17,985 bases of DNA from Euryarchaeota archaeon RBG_13_57_23 (GTDB lineage Archaea; Thermoplasmatota; Thermoplasmata; UBA10834), in NCBI GenBank assembly GCA_001800675.1, contig MGVW01000014.1, positions 1 through 17,985 on the forward strand. Reading direction: 5' to 3'. Under the pieces are notes generated by a model. The model was given only the letters and a program-made list of their open reading frames with translations. It had not been told where the DNA came from and did no database searches. The stretch's first letter is position 1. Each line of letters opens with the position of its first letter. Below are positions 8,810 through 14,451 of this stretch, piece by piece. The position numbers and the translations under genes are program-made.

Positions 8810-8818
8810 CTTATAAAC
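8810..8818. promoter_or_regulatory. Shared TATA box (Roadblock / pelA)
   Basis: CTTATAAAC has a palindromic TTATAA core. It is the only strong TATA-like element between the divergent Roadblock and Pelota starts. Leaders of about 27 nt (left) and about 48 nt (right) would result. Confidence 0.5.
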
Positions 8819-8887
8819 CTTCGGGGGTCAGGCATTTGGTCTGCGATGCCTTGATATCAGGCCAGGGAGATTTGCGAATTGGAAGTC

Positions 8888-9925
8888 ATGAAGCTCCTCC
8901 ACCAGGACTCGAGGAACAACGAGATCAAGCTTCTTCCCGAAACCCTCGACGACCTATGGCATCTGTACAACCTCATCGACGAGAAGGACCTCGTGTTCGC
9001 GATGACCTACCGGAGGGGAGAGGAAAAGCCCGACAAGCTCAGACCTGAGAGGGCGGACAAGGTACGGATGCGGCTCGGGATACGCGTACATAAGGTCGAG
9101 TTCCAGGAATCCGAGGATGTCTTGAGGGTGCTCGGAATCATCGAGCAGGGACCTCAGGATCTCAGCCAGCACCACACCCTGATGCTTGCGGTCGGAGACA
9201 GTGTGGACATAGTCAAGCCTGAGTGGAAGCCCCAGCACTTCGACCGAATCAAGCGCGCAATCACGTCCTCGGAGAAGCCTTCAATCGTATTCGTCGCGAT
9301 CGAAGACACCGACGCGGTGATCGCCACCGCGAGGGAGTACGGGATCAAGGAGTACGCCACCATCTCTCGCAATCCGGGCGGGAAGATGTTCGACTCAAAA
9401 TCCAACGAGGAGGAGTATCTCGACGAGGTGGTGCAGAAGCTCAAGCTTGTGATGCACGGCGAGTTGCTCATCATACTCGGACCCGGGTTCACAAAGGAAG
9501 CGCTCGCAAAGCGGCTGCGCGAGAAAGGCCCTGGAATCGCGGCTTCGATCAATCTGCAGCACACGGGCCAGGCAGGCATGGCAGGAATAAACGAGATAAT
9601 GAAGCAGGGCATCAGTGTCAAGATACTTGAGGATACGAGGGTGGCGCAGGAGACCAGGCTCATGGAGCAACTTTTCACCGAGATCGGAAAAGGCGGCCTG
9701 TTCGCCTACGGAGATGCTGAGGTCGAGGCAGCCGCACGTGCGGGTGCGATTACCACACTTCTCGTGCTCGACAAGAAGGTGAGAACTAGCACGGTCGACA
9801 AGGTCCTCAGACTAGTGGAAGACTCGAAAGGATCCTTCGTGATCGTCAGCTCGCTGCACGAAGCAGGCAGGAGACTCGAGTCGCTGGGAGGGGTCGCTGC
9901 GCTGCTGAGATACAAGATGTCCTGA
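8888..9925 (+). CDS. pelA: Pelota/Dom34 mRNA surveillance and ribosome rescue factor
   Basis: The product has 345 residues, the usual archaeal Pelota length. It has an Sm-like N-terminal domain (about 1-130) beginning MKLLHQDSRNNEIKLLPET, a central eRF1-domain-2-like part (about 131-260) with the conserved GPGFTKE at 198-204, and an eL30-like C-terminal domain (about 261-345). It lacks the GGQ motif of aRF1, as expected for Pelota. It enters stalled ribosomes with aEF1A-GTP and then recruits ABCE1, also encoded in this window. ATG 8888 is preferred over a TTG at 8879 because it matches the family's start. It is convergent with the response regulator, with 3 bp between the genes. Confidence 0.96.
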   Translation: MKLLHQDSRNNEIKLLPETLDDLWHLYNLIDEKDLVFAMTYRRGEEKPDKLRPERADKVRMRLGIRVHKVEFQESEDVLRVLGIIEQGPQDLSQHHTLMLAVGDSVDIVKPEWKPQHFDRIKRAITSSEKPSIVFVAIEDTDAVIATAREYGIKEYATISRNPGGKMFDSKSNEEEYLDEVVQKLKLVMHGELLIILGPGFTKEALAKRLREKGPGIAASINLQHTGQAGMAGINEIMKQGISVKILEDTRVAQETRLMEQLFTEIGKGGLFAYGDAEVEAAARAGAITTLLVLDKKVRTSTVDKVLRLVEDSKGSFVIVSSLHEAGRRLESLGGVAALLRYKMS

Positions 9926-9928
9926 TGC

Positions 9929-10396
9929 TCACTCGTTGGTCTGCCTTCGCCTGGCTCTCATCATGTCGACCATCGCGTCGACAAGCAGCGAGACCGGGAA
10001 TGGTTTCGACCAAAACGAGACCGCTCCCGCCTCGAGCGCCTTCTCTCGCACGGACTCATCCGCACTCGAGAAGATCACGGGCACCCACGGGTCGATCTTC
10101 AGCATCTCTCTGGTGGTCTCGATGCCGTCCTTTCCCGGCATCCTATGGTCCATGATGACAGCATCTGGCTTGAACTTCATCGTTCTCAGGAGTTTCACGG
10201 CCTCCTCGCCGTTTGGAGCGGAGAAGACGGTGAACCCCCTCGATTCGAAGACACTTCTGTAGAGGTCTCTGATGAATTCTTCGTCATCCACGACGATGAC
10301 GCGACCTGACAGGCCATGTCCGCGTGGAGGGAGGTGGCTAGTGATTCCACTGGTGACAACCGCATTCGCCCTGAACACCTGGTCGAGATCCCTCAT
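9929..10396 (-). CDS. Stand-alone response regulator receiver protein
   Basis: The product has 155 residues. A single CheY-like receiver spans about 32-150: acidic pair D37-D38, phospho-acceptor D83 in IMDHRMPGKDG, S110 in VIFSSAD and K131 in SKPF. There is no output domain, so signalling must go through a protein partner; no histidine kinase gene is visible here. A 31-residue N-terminal extension (MRDLDQVFRANAVV onward) precedes the first strand and has no recognised motif. The ATG at 10396 is the first start in the frame, just after an in-frame stop, and no nearer ATG or GTG precedes the receiver core. The extension could be untranslated if a rarer start is used. Confidence 0.9.
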   Translation of the reverse strand: MRDLDQVFRANAVVTSGITSHLPPRGHGLSGRVIVVDDEEFIRDLYRSVFESRGFTVFSAPNGEEAVKLLRTMKFKPDAVIMDHRMPGKDGIETTREMLKIDPWVPVIFSSADESVREKALEAGAVSFWSKPFPVSLLVDAMVDMMRARRRQTNE

Positions 10397-10580
10397 GGCC
10401 CTGTCCTAATCAGGATCAGTGCAAAGCCACGGGCTCTCGAGCGTTCCTCGGAGAACCTCCGGTGCATCGCATCCCATCTTTCTGACACCCGGGCATCAAA
10501 ATCAACAATAATAATGGTTTCGTGTGAAAACGGGCTTTGGAGCGCTGAAAAGGAAAGAACGAGGGATGAACACGGAGGAC
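10397..10580. other. Gene-poor stretch, no supported gene
   Basis: I find no convincing coding region here. Short open frames on both strands have no recognisable domain. An AT-rich island around 10496-10520 is the most promoter-like part, in either orientation, but no start codon sits at the expected distance. Confidence 0.4.
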
Positions 10581-10613
10581 GATAGGCAGGAGGAGCAATC
10601 GTTCCTACCTATC
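10581..10613 (-). terminator. Hairpin after the 30-residue ORF, possible terminator
   Basis: An inverted repeat forms an 11-bp stem with an 11-nt loop. As minus-strand RNA every position pairs, including one G-U; as plus-strand RNA the same position is a C-A mismatch. That favours the leftward transcript. It begins 11 nt after the stop of the small ORF. A pyrimidine-rich tract follows only about 25 nt downstream, so it is not a classical U-tract terminator and may be a structured RNA element instead. Confidence 0.4.
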
Positions 10614-10624
10614 CGGGATGGTCC

Positions 10625-10717
10625 TCAATAATCGCAAGAAGGAGAAACCTCGAACTCCGGCTCAACTCCGAGCAGGTCGTAGACTTCTTCCCAACTGTAG
10701 TGATCCGCGTCAACCAT
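10625..10717 (-). CDS. Possible acidic microprotein, 30 residues
   Basis: An ATG frame encodes MVDADHYSWEEVYDLLGVEP followed by EFEVSPSCDY. It is strongly acidic, with a possible short amphipathic helix (WEEVYDLLG), and ends with a lone Cys. AGGAAGTG lies 8-9 nt before the ATG and resembles a Shine-Dalgarno site. CATTAATG at 10758-10765 could be a TATA element. A hairpin follows the stop. It lies 97 bp downstream of arcS on the same strand. I recognise no family. It could equally be chance, or part of a small RNA transcript. Confidence 0.3.
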   Translation of the reverse strand: MVDADHYSWEEVYDLLGVEPEFEVSPSCDY

Positions 10718-10814
10718 TCTTTTCACACTTCCTGAAGACTCTACTGGAAACGGAGGTCATTAATGTGATGCGGGGAGTTGCGCGAAAGTAGTCTGGCACC
10801 ACGAAAATGCAGCC

Positions 10815-12536
10815 CTAGCGAGTGTGCCTGACATGCACTGCCTCGCCGCGCTCGGCTAGGGTCATCTCTTCAGGAGTCATGATTGCGACTCCTACAGCTC
10901 TGACATCTCCCTTGTGCACGACGGCGACGTCATCACCTATCCGAATCTCGTCGCTCGCGCCCTCGACCCCGACCGCGAACAGGTTCCCCTTGGGCGAGAA
11001 GTCTTCGATCTCGACGCTGTACTCCCCATCTGATGCGATGACCTTCGCTCCTTCCAGAGTGAGCGAGACCATCCCCCGCTCACCCGTGAGCATCCCTAGC
11101 TGAGTGTTCCCGCGCATGAGCTTGATGTTGGGCCATCGGCCCCAGAGAGAGGCGTCGTCGCAGAGTTTCGATCCAATGTCCCCGAACTGGAACCTGCAGA
11201 TGGAGCGCAAGTCCTCCGTGAATCTCGACTTCTCTCGGGAGGAAGTCGCCTCAATTCCAGACTCTCTGAGCGTCTTCTCGAGACGCTCAAGGCTATCAGG
11301 TGAGCCAGGGTTCCCAGAAGAAGTGTCCACGAAATCCTCGAGGATCGAGTTCACAGGTTCGCGTTCGTCTCCCAGGTGAGAGATCACTAGGTCGTAGTTC
11401 TGCGTGGACACCAGCCACGAAACCATTTCCTGAGCAAGTACCTTCTCGTCGCGATCCCAGTGGCCCGTGACGGGTATGTCGTAGTCCTGCGCGGGATAGA
11501 ACAGCTCGAGCTCTCTGGGCACGAGCCCTATGGGAGAGGTCACTATCACTTCGTGGACGATTTCTGCCTTCCCGCTCTGCTGGATTGCCTGCCTGAAGCG
11601 CATGTGCGACTTGGAGAACGAATAAGGCTTTCTGGCCGAACAGGGAATCAAAACCAGTATCCTCGTTCCCGCTGGCCTCGCGTATCTCTTCTCTAGCCGC
11701 TTCCTCCATCTCAGAATCTCGGGCCGGTTGAGCGACTCCTTTGAGCCCGCATGGAATGGGGCCCCCTTCACGGGCGCATGCCGTTCCTGGAGCTCCTGAT
11801 GTTCGATGTCCAGTAGCCTGAGGTTCTGCACTAGCCATGGATCGGTCCTGACCCTGTTCTCGACAAGCTCCCTGAGCTTCCCCTCGGAAATCGCGTGCCT
11901 CACCATCCTGAGCTCGATCTCCGCGGTCGTGTAGTTGTGCTTGAGCAGTTGGTCCTTGCCAGTTTTCCCAGAACTGCACGCGGGACACGAACATGGGAGG
12001 TCCTTCAGCCGATCGTAAGGAAGGACACCGGTGCTCGTGAGATAGCCTCCGTTCTCCGAGGCCATTATGAGCGGGAGCGAATCGAACAGGTCAAAGCCCG
12101 AGTATGACAGAAAGGCGAGCCTGTGTGGCAGTCCCATCACGGAGCAGAGAAGGGGTTTGAGGATGTTCCCTCCGGTCTTCATCGATTCCACGGCGTCTGC
12201 GAACTTACGCGAGTCGAGGAGCAGCGCAGATGTTCCCTTGGGAGTGAGGATATCCGCCTCCTCTGGGTCATCCGCGTATGGTGATCCGCGGTGATCTGGA
12301 GTCAGGTGCGGCGTTAGCTTCGCAACTCCCCCATCCTCTGCCGAGAATGCCGATGGTGCCATGAGCAGATCGCCGGTCTTCCCCCTGTCGAGGCTCGTCA
12401 GCTTCAGCGAATTCTCAGGAGAGGCGAAGCGCTCGGTATCTACGAACGCTATGGACGGCGTAGTGAACTTGGAGCCATCAAGTTCCAGTCGGCCGATCCT
12501 GGCCAGTCCGTCTCTTTCAACGATCTCGAATCGCAC
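10815..12536 (-). CDS. arcS: Archaeosine synthase alpha-like protein (ArcS/TgtA2)
   Basis: The product has 573 residues. ArcS converts preQ0 at tRNA position 15 towards archaeosine. The N-terminal part is a TGT-like domain with the zinc set C182, C184, C187 (CSCPAC) and H200. The ArcS core PCSARKPYSFSKSH is at about 298-311. A PUA domain occupies roughly 490-573 (WPNIKLMRG onward), fitting tRNA binding. I chose the GTG at 12536 because the product then begins VRFEIVERDGLARIGRL, matching the family start. The longer frame to a TTG at 12584 adds a hydrophobic non-homologous stretch that overlaps the terminator-like element. A T-rich element about 28 nt upstream suggests leaderless expression. 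It lies downstream of the sulfur-relay operon on the same strand. Confidence 0.93.
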   Translation of the reverse strand: MRFEIVERDGLARIGRLELDGSKFTTPSIAFVDTERFASPENSLKLTSLDRGKTGDLLMAPSAFSAEDGGVAKLTPHLTPDHRGSPYADDPEEADILTPKGTSALLLDSRKFADAVESMKTGGNILKPLLCSVMGLPHRLAFLSYSGFDLFDSLPLIMASENGGYLTSTGVLPYDRLKDLPCSCPACSSGKTGKDQLLKHNYTTAEIELRMVRHAISEGKLRELVENRVRTDPWLVQNLRLLDIEHQELQERHAPVKGAPFHAGSKESLNRPEILRWRKRLEKRYARPAGTRILVLIPCSARKPYSFSKSHMRFRQAIQQSGKAEIVHEVIVTSPIGLVPRELELFYPAQDYDIPVTGHWDRDEKVLAQEMVSWLVSTQNYDLVISHLGDEREPVNSILEDFVDTSSGNPGSPDSLERLEKTLRESGIEATSSREKSRFTEDLRSICRFQFGDIGSKLCDDASLWGRWPNIKLMRGNTQLGMLTGERGMVSLTLEGAKVIASDGEYSVEIEDFSPKGNLFAVGVEGASDEIRIGDDVAVVHKGDVRAVGVAIMTPEEMTLAERGEAVHVRHTR

Positions 12537-12560
12537 GCTTGCAGATTGCGCCAATAGTAG

Positions 12561-12592
12561 AAAAAACAATGGATTGGGAGGCAAGGCCTCCC
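12561..12592 (-). terminator. Hairpin plus T-tract terminator of the sulfur-relay operon
   Basis: On the minus strand a perfect 7-bp stem, GGGAGGC-CTT-GCCTCCC (12592-12576), begins 11 nt after the stop of the last sulfur-relay gene. It is followed 9 nt later by six consecutive T (12566-12561). This is a plausible transcription terminator. The T-rich stretch may also be part of the arcS promoter. Confidence 0.5.
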
Positions 12593-12603
12593 GCGATAGA
12601 AGA

Positions 12604-12960
12604 TTAGAAAGTGGTTACGACGTCATGCTCGGCGAGCAGTTCCTTGACCTTGGAAGCGGGCACGACCTTCAGGCCTTCGAAAAGCTTCGACTCATCGATT
12701 CCCCTGGAGTCCAGGTCCTCTTTCACCACGTAGACCGGGACCTCGAAGTCGTATAACTCTTTGGTGGCTTCCATGTTCGAAGGCATCTTGACCGCCTCGG
12801 CCTTCTGGCTGGCTATGGCGTTGTAGACTCCGTCGTCCATCATGAGCACGGAGGTCTTCATGCCGTTGACGCCCATCGCGAGCCCCAAGCGAAGACCAGC
12901 GAAAGCTTCTTCGAGTCCGTATGGGGCCTTTGTGATCAGCACAAGAGTTGAGTTGGCCAT
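12604..12960 (-). CDS. DsrF/TusC-like sulfur relay protein
   Basis: The product has 118 residues of DsrE/F fold. TKAPYGLEEAFAGLRLGLAM and SVLMMDDGVYNA match the TusC/DsrF pattern of a nucleotide-binding-like loop and central strand. It has no cysteine at all, so it cannot itself carry a persulfide and would be a structural partner of the neighbouring DsrE and DsrH proteins. ATG 12960 is preferred over an overlapping GTG at 12969, since GAGGTGA lies 5 nt before it. Last gene of the five-gene operon. Assignment to DsrF rather than another DsrE-fold paralogue is probable, not certain. Confidence 0.78.
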   Translation of the reverse strand: MANSTLVLITKAPYGLEEAFAGLRLGLAMGVNGMKTSVLMMDDGVYNAIASQKAEAVKMPSNMEATKELYDFEVPVYVVKEDLDSRGIDESKLFEGLKVVPASKVKELLAEHDVVTTF

Positions 12961-12965
12961 TTCTT

Positions 12966-12972
12966 TCACCTC
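12966..12972 (-). promoter_or_regulatory. Shine-Dalgarno site made from the upstream stop codon
   Basis: GAGGTGA on the minus strand is 5 nt before the DsrF-like ATG at 12960. Its last three bases are the TGA stop of the DsrE-like gene, implying tight translational coupling. This decides the ATG start over the GTG at 12969. Confidence 0.7.
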
Positions 12973-13325
12973 GCTATTGTGACTAGCCGGTCGGATTCGG
13001 AGATGAACTTGAATAGGTCGTTCGTGAGGCTTCCGACTTTCGCGCCCGCTATCTCCTCTCCGCGTTCGAACCCTCTGGCTGCGTAGCAGGTCTCACATAT
13101 TGCGGTGGAGACGCCCTGCTTAATGGTCTCCTCCAGCTCGTTGCCGACATTGGGGAACCGCTTCGGGTTCTGCCCTTTCTTGACGGCAGTCACGCCTTCG
13201 CCGTACCCGAACATATCTACCTTGTATCCTTTCGCGAGTGCGGCACGCGCGAGCTTGACCGCGACGTTGGCGTCCATGGCCATCATCGACCCAGTCCTCC
13301 ACAGAATCGTCAGTGTCTTCGGCAT
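12966..13325 (-). CDS. DsrE/TusD-like sulfurtransferase subunit
   Basis: The product has 119 residues of DsrE fold: an N-terminal strand TLTILW, an Ala-rich helix and GYKVDMFGYGEGV, followed by the cysteine loop AICETCYAARG with C77 and C80. The first Cys corresponds to the active-site Cys of the DsrE/TusD family, which accepts sulfane sulfur as a persulfide; the CxxC gives a second thiol. It likely forms a hetero-oligomer with the DsrF- and DsrH-like neighbours, as known for DsrEFH and TusBCD. GAGGTGA sits 4 nt before the ATG. Confidence 0.85.
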   Translation of the reverse strand: MPKTLTILWRTGSMMAMDANVAVKLARAALAKGYKVDMFGYGEGVTAVKKGQNPKRFPNVGNELEETIKQGVSTAICETCYAARGFERGEEIAGAKVGSLTNDLFKFISESDRLVTIAR

Positions 13326-13329
13326 CTTT

Positions 13330-13336
13330 TCACCTC
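13330..13336 (-). promoter_or_regulatory. Shine-Dalgarno site before the DsrE-like gene
   Basis: GAGGTGA on the minus strand is 4 nt before the ATG at 13325. It overlaps the TGA stop of the DsrH-like gene by two bases, the same coupling arrangement seen one gene further on. Confidence 0.65.
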
Positions 13337-13637
13337 ACACCGTGATCGTTCGCTCGGTCCGCTCCATGATGCAGTCGACTATGTCAGCATACTCGACCGC
13401 GCTGCCCGCCTTCAGATCGCTCGGGCCGAAACCTCTCGCCTCAAGGTCCTCCTTTGAGACAAGTACCTCGTGAGCGGACTCCTTCAGTTTCCTCGAAGGC
13501 CCGTCGACGAGCGCCTGATAGACGCCGTCCTCGAGCAGGATCGCGCTTGCATCCTTGCTGTCCGCGAACCTCTTCATCGTGTGCGTCGGGTCGAGTTCCT
13601 GCGGGGATTTCAGTATTATGAACGCGCTCTTCGGCAT
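13335..13637 (-). CDS. DsrH/TusB-like sulfur relay protein
   Basis: The product has 100 residues. The central SAILLEDGVYQAL matches the LLxDGVY signature of DsrH/TusB, and the C-terminal YADIVDCIMERTERTITV resembles the family's last helix and strand, with one Cys (C89). A KEDLEARG segment recurs as KEDLDSRG in the DsrF-like protein, consistent with common ancestry of the tandem genes. It starts at ATG 13637, 10 nt after the stop of the DsrE2-like gene, and ends 9 nt before the DsrE-like gene. Confidence 0.78.
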   Translation of the reverse strand: MPKSAFIILKSPQELDPTHTMKRFADSKDASAILLEDGVYQALVDGPSRKLKESAHEVLVSKEDLEARGFGPSDLKAGSAVEYADIVDCIMERTERTITV

Positions 13638-13647
13638 GTTATCGTGC

Positions 13648-14052
13648 TCATCCGATGAACAGCGTGACGTTCGACTCGTTGGCGAGTTTCAGGAAAGAAG
13701 CTGCGCCGAGCACCTTGACTCCGGGCTTGAGATCGCTCTCCTTGATTCCCATGAGGCCCATCGTCGTCGTGCACGCGTAGAAATTGACTCCCAAGTCCAT
13801 CGCCTGCTTCACCATCTCGTCGTGGGACGGGATCCCAACGGCCTTCATCTTCTTCTGGAACATGCCAGTGAACAGTCTGAACATTCCGGGAAGCTTCGGC
13901 TTTGCGGTCTTCTTCAGGAGCCCTGTCCCAAAGAACGTGTAGAACACGTGTACCTCGGTCCCCATGGACGCAGCTGTCGTTCCCATTATCAGGGGCATGT
14001 ATGCCTTGTCGAACGTGCCCTCACTTACAACCATGCACATTTTGTCTGCCAT
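13648..14052 (-). CDS. DsrE2-like (DsrE/F/H superfamily) sulfur carrier protein
   Basis: The product has 134 residues. It starts MADKMCMVVSEGTFDKAYMP, followed by a hydrophobic GTEVHVFYTFFGTGLL segment, then a Met/Lys-rich loop, and ends with the conserved Cys region VNFYACTTTMGLMGIKESDL (C94). This is the DsrE2 pattern, in which the Cys carries persulfide sulfur and often works with TusA and rhodanese. A second Cys is at position 6. AAGGAG lies 11 nt before the ATG. A longer open frame reaching 14418 is only read-through antisense to other reading, since it crosses tusA out of frame. It sits 23 bp after tusA. Confidence 0.85.
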   Translation of the reverse strand: MADKMCMVVSEGTFDKAYMPLIMGTTAASMGTEVHVFYTFFGTGLLKKTAKPKLPGMFRLFTGMFQKKMKAVGIPSHDEMVKQAMDLGVNFYACTTTMGLMGIKESDLKPGVKVLGAASFLKLANESNVTLFIG

Positions 14053-14075
14053 TTCAATCCATTCTCCTTGATGCT

Positions 14076-14303
14076 TTACTTGATCTTGATGTAGAATTTG
14101 AGGATCTTCCCCTCTTCTTCGGTGCCTACCAGCTGATTGCCTGTCCTTGAGCACCAAGCAGGAACATCTTCCTTCGCTCCCACGTCGTCGGCCAAGAGCT
14201 CTAGCACCTGACCGGATTTCAGCTCCTTGACTTTCTTTGCGAGTTGCACGATCGGCATCGGGCACATAAGCCCCCTCGCATCTAGAGTCGCGTCTTTCTG
14301 CAA
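14076..14303 (-). CDS. tusA: TusA/SirA-like sulfur carrier protein
   Basis: The product has 75 residues. DARGLMCPMPIVQLAKKV is the TusA signature, with the persulfide-carrying Cys14 in CPMP; a second Cys is at 51. TusA relays sulfane sulfur between donors and acceptors, here plausibly the DsrE2- and DsrEFH-like proteins encoded next. The frame is open to an ATG-less region upstream (to 14375), but the TTG at 14303, preceded by GGGAG at 9 nt spacing, gives the normal family length. The longer forms would read through the operator and TATA box. First gene of the operon. Confidence 0.88.
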   Translation of the reverse strand: MQKDATLDARGLMCPMPIVQLAKKVKELKSGQVLELLADDVGAKEDVPAWCSRTGNQLVGTEEEGKILKFYIKIK

Positions 14304-14318
14304 GAGAATCTTCTCCCA

Positions 14319-14335
14319 CGGTATTGACAATACCG
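14319..14335 (-). promoter_or_regulatory. Perfect palindromic operator at the tusA promoter
   Basis: CGGTATTGACAATACCG is a perfect dyad around a central base. It lies just downstream of the tusA TATA box, covering the predicted transcription start near 14337 to about +18, where a bound repressor would block transcription. Its right side belongs to a 17-nt element (14323-14339) that recurs at the regulator's promoter. Confidence 0.65.
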
Positions 14336-14358
14336 CGCATAGTCGTATCCGATGCCCC

Positions 14359-14367
14359 GTTATAAAG
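14359..14367 (-). promoter_or_regulatory. TATA box of the sulfur-relay operon
   Basis: On the minus strand this reads CTTTATAAC. Its centre lies about 60 nt before the tusA TTG and about 26 nt before the palindromic operator's edge. Confidence 0.6.
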
Positions 14368-14424
14368 ATTGCCACGTCGTCGACGGCCAGGTGGTCCGCT
14401 TTTCTGTGTTAGTGGCAACGGTTA

Positions 14425-14433
14425 AGTATAAAA
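14425..14433 (+). promoter_or_regulatory. TATA box of the winged-helix regulator gene
   Basis: AGTATAAAA is centred about 23 nt before the ATG at 14452, predicting a leaderless mRNA. Confidence 0.6.
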
Positions 14434-14449
14434 TTGGCACTACCGTGCA
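14433..14449 (+). promoter_or_regulatory. Second copy of the 17-nt operator element
   Basis: ATTGGCACTACCGTGCA matches ATTGACAATACCGCGCA at 14323-14339 in 14 of 17 positions. It begins at the end of the TATA box and reaches to 2 nt before the start codon, so binding would occlude this promoter (autoregulation). Its left palindrome arm is degenerate. Confidence 0.55.
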
Positions 14450-14451
14450 AT

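Noticed and set aside
10316..10585. An 89-codon rightward frame beside the response regulator
   Set aside because: It overlaps the regulator's 5' end, has no recognisable domain and no promoter or ribosome site at its start.
10416..10598. A 60-codon leftward frame in the gap
   Set aside because: Composition looks random (Leu/Phe run, then Arg/Pro), and it crosses the hairpin.
11296..11994. A 232-codon leftward frame inside arcS
   Set aside because: It is another frame of arcS, whose conserved motifs are in the chosen frame.
14053..14418. Upstream extension of the DsrE2-like gene
   Set aside because: It covers tusA in another frame and the promoter; homology begins at MADKM (14052).
14411..14429. 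A SurR-type GTTn3AAC binding site
   Set aside because: GTT and AAC half-sites are present but separated by 6 nt instead of 3, so the known consensus is not met.
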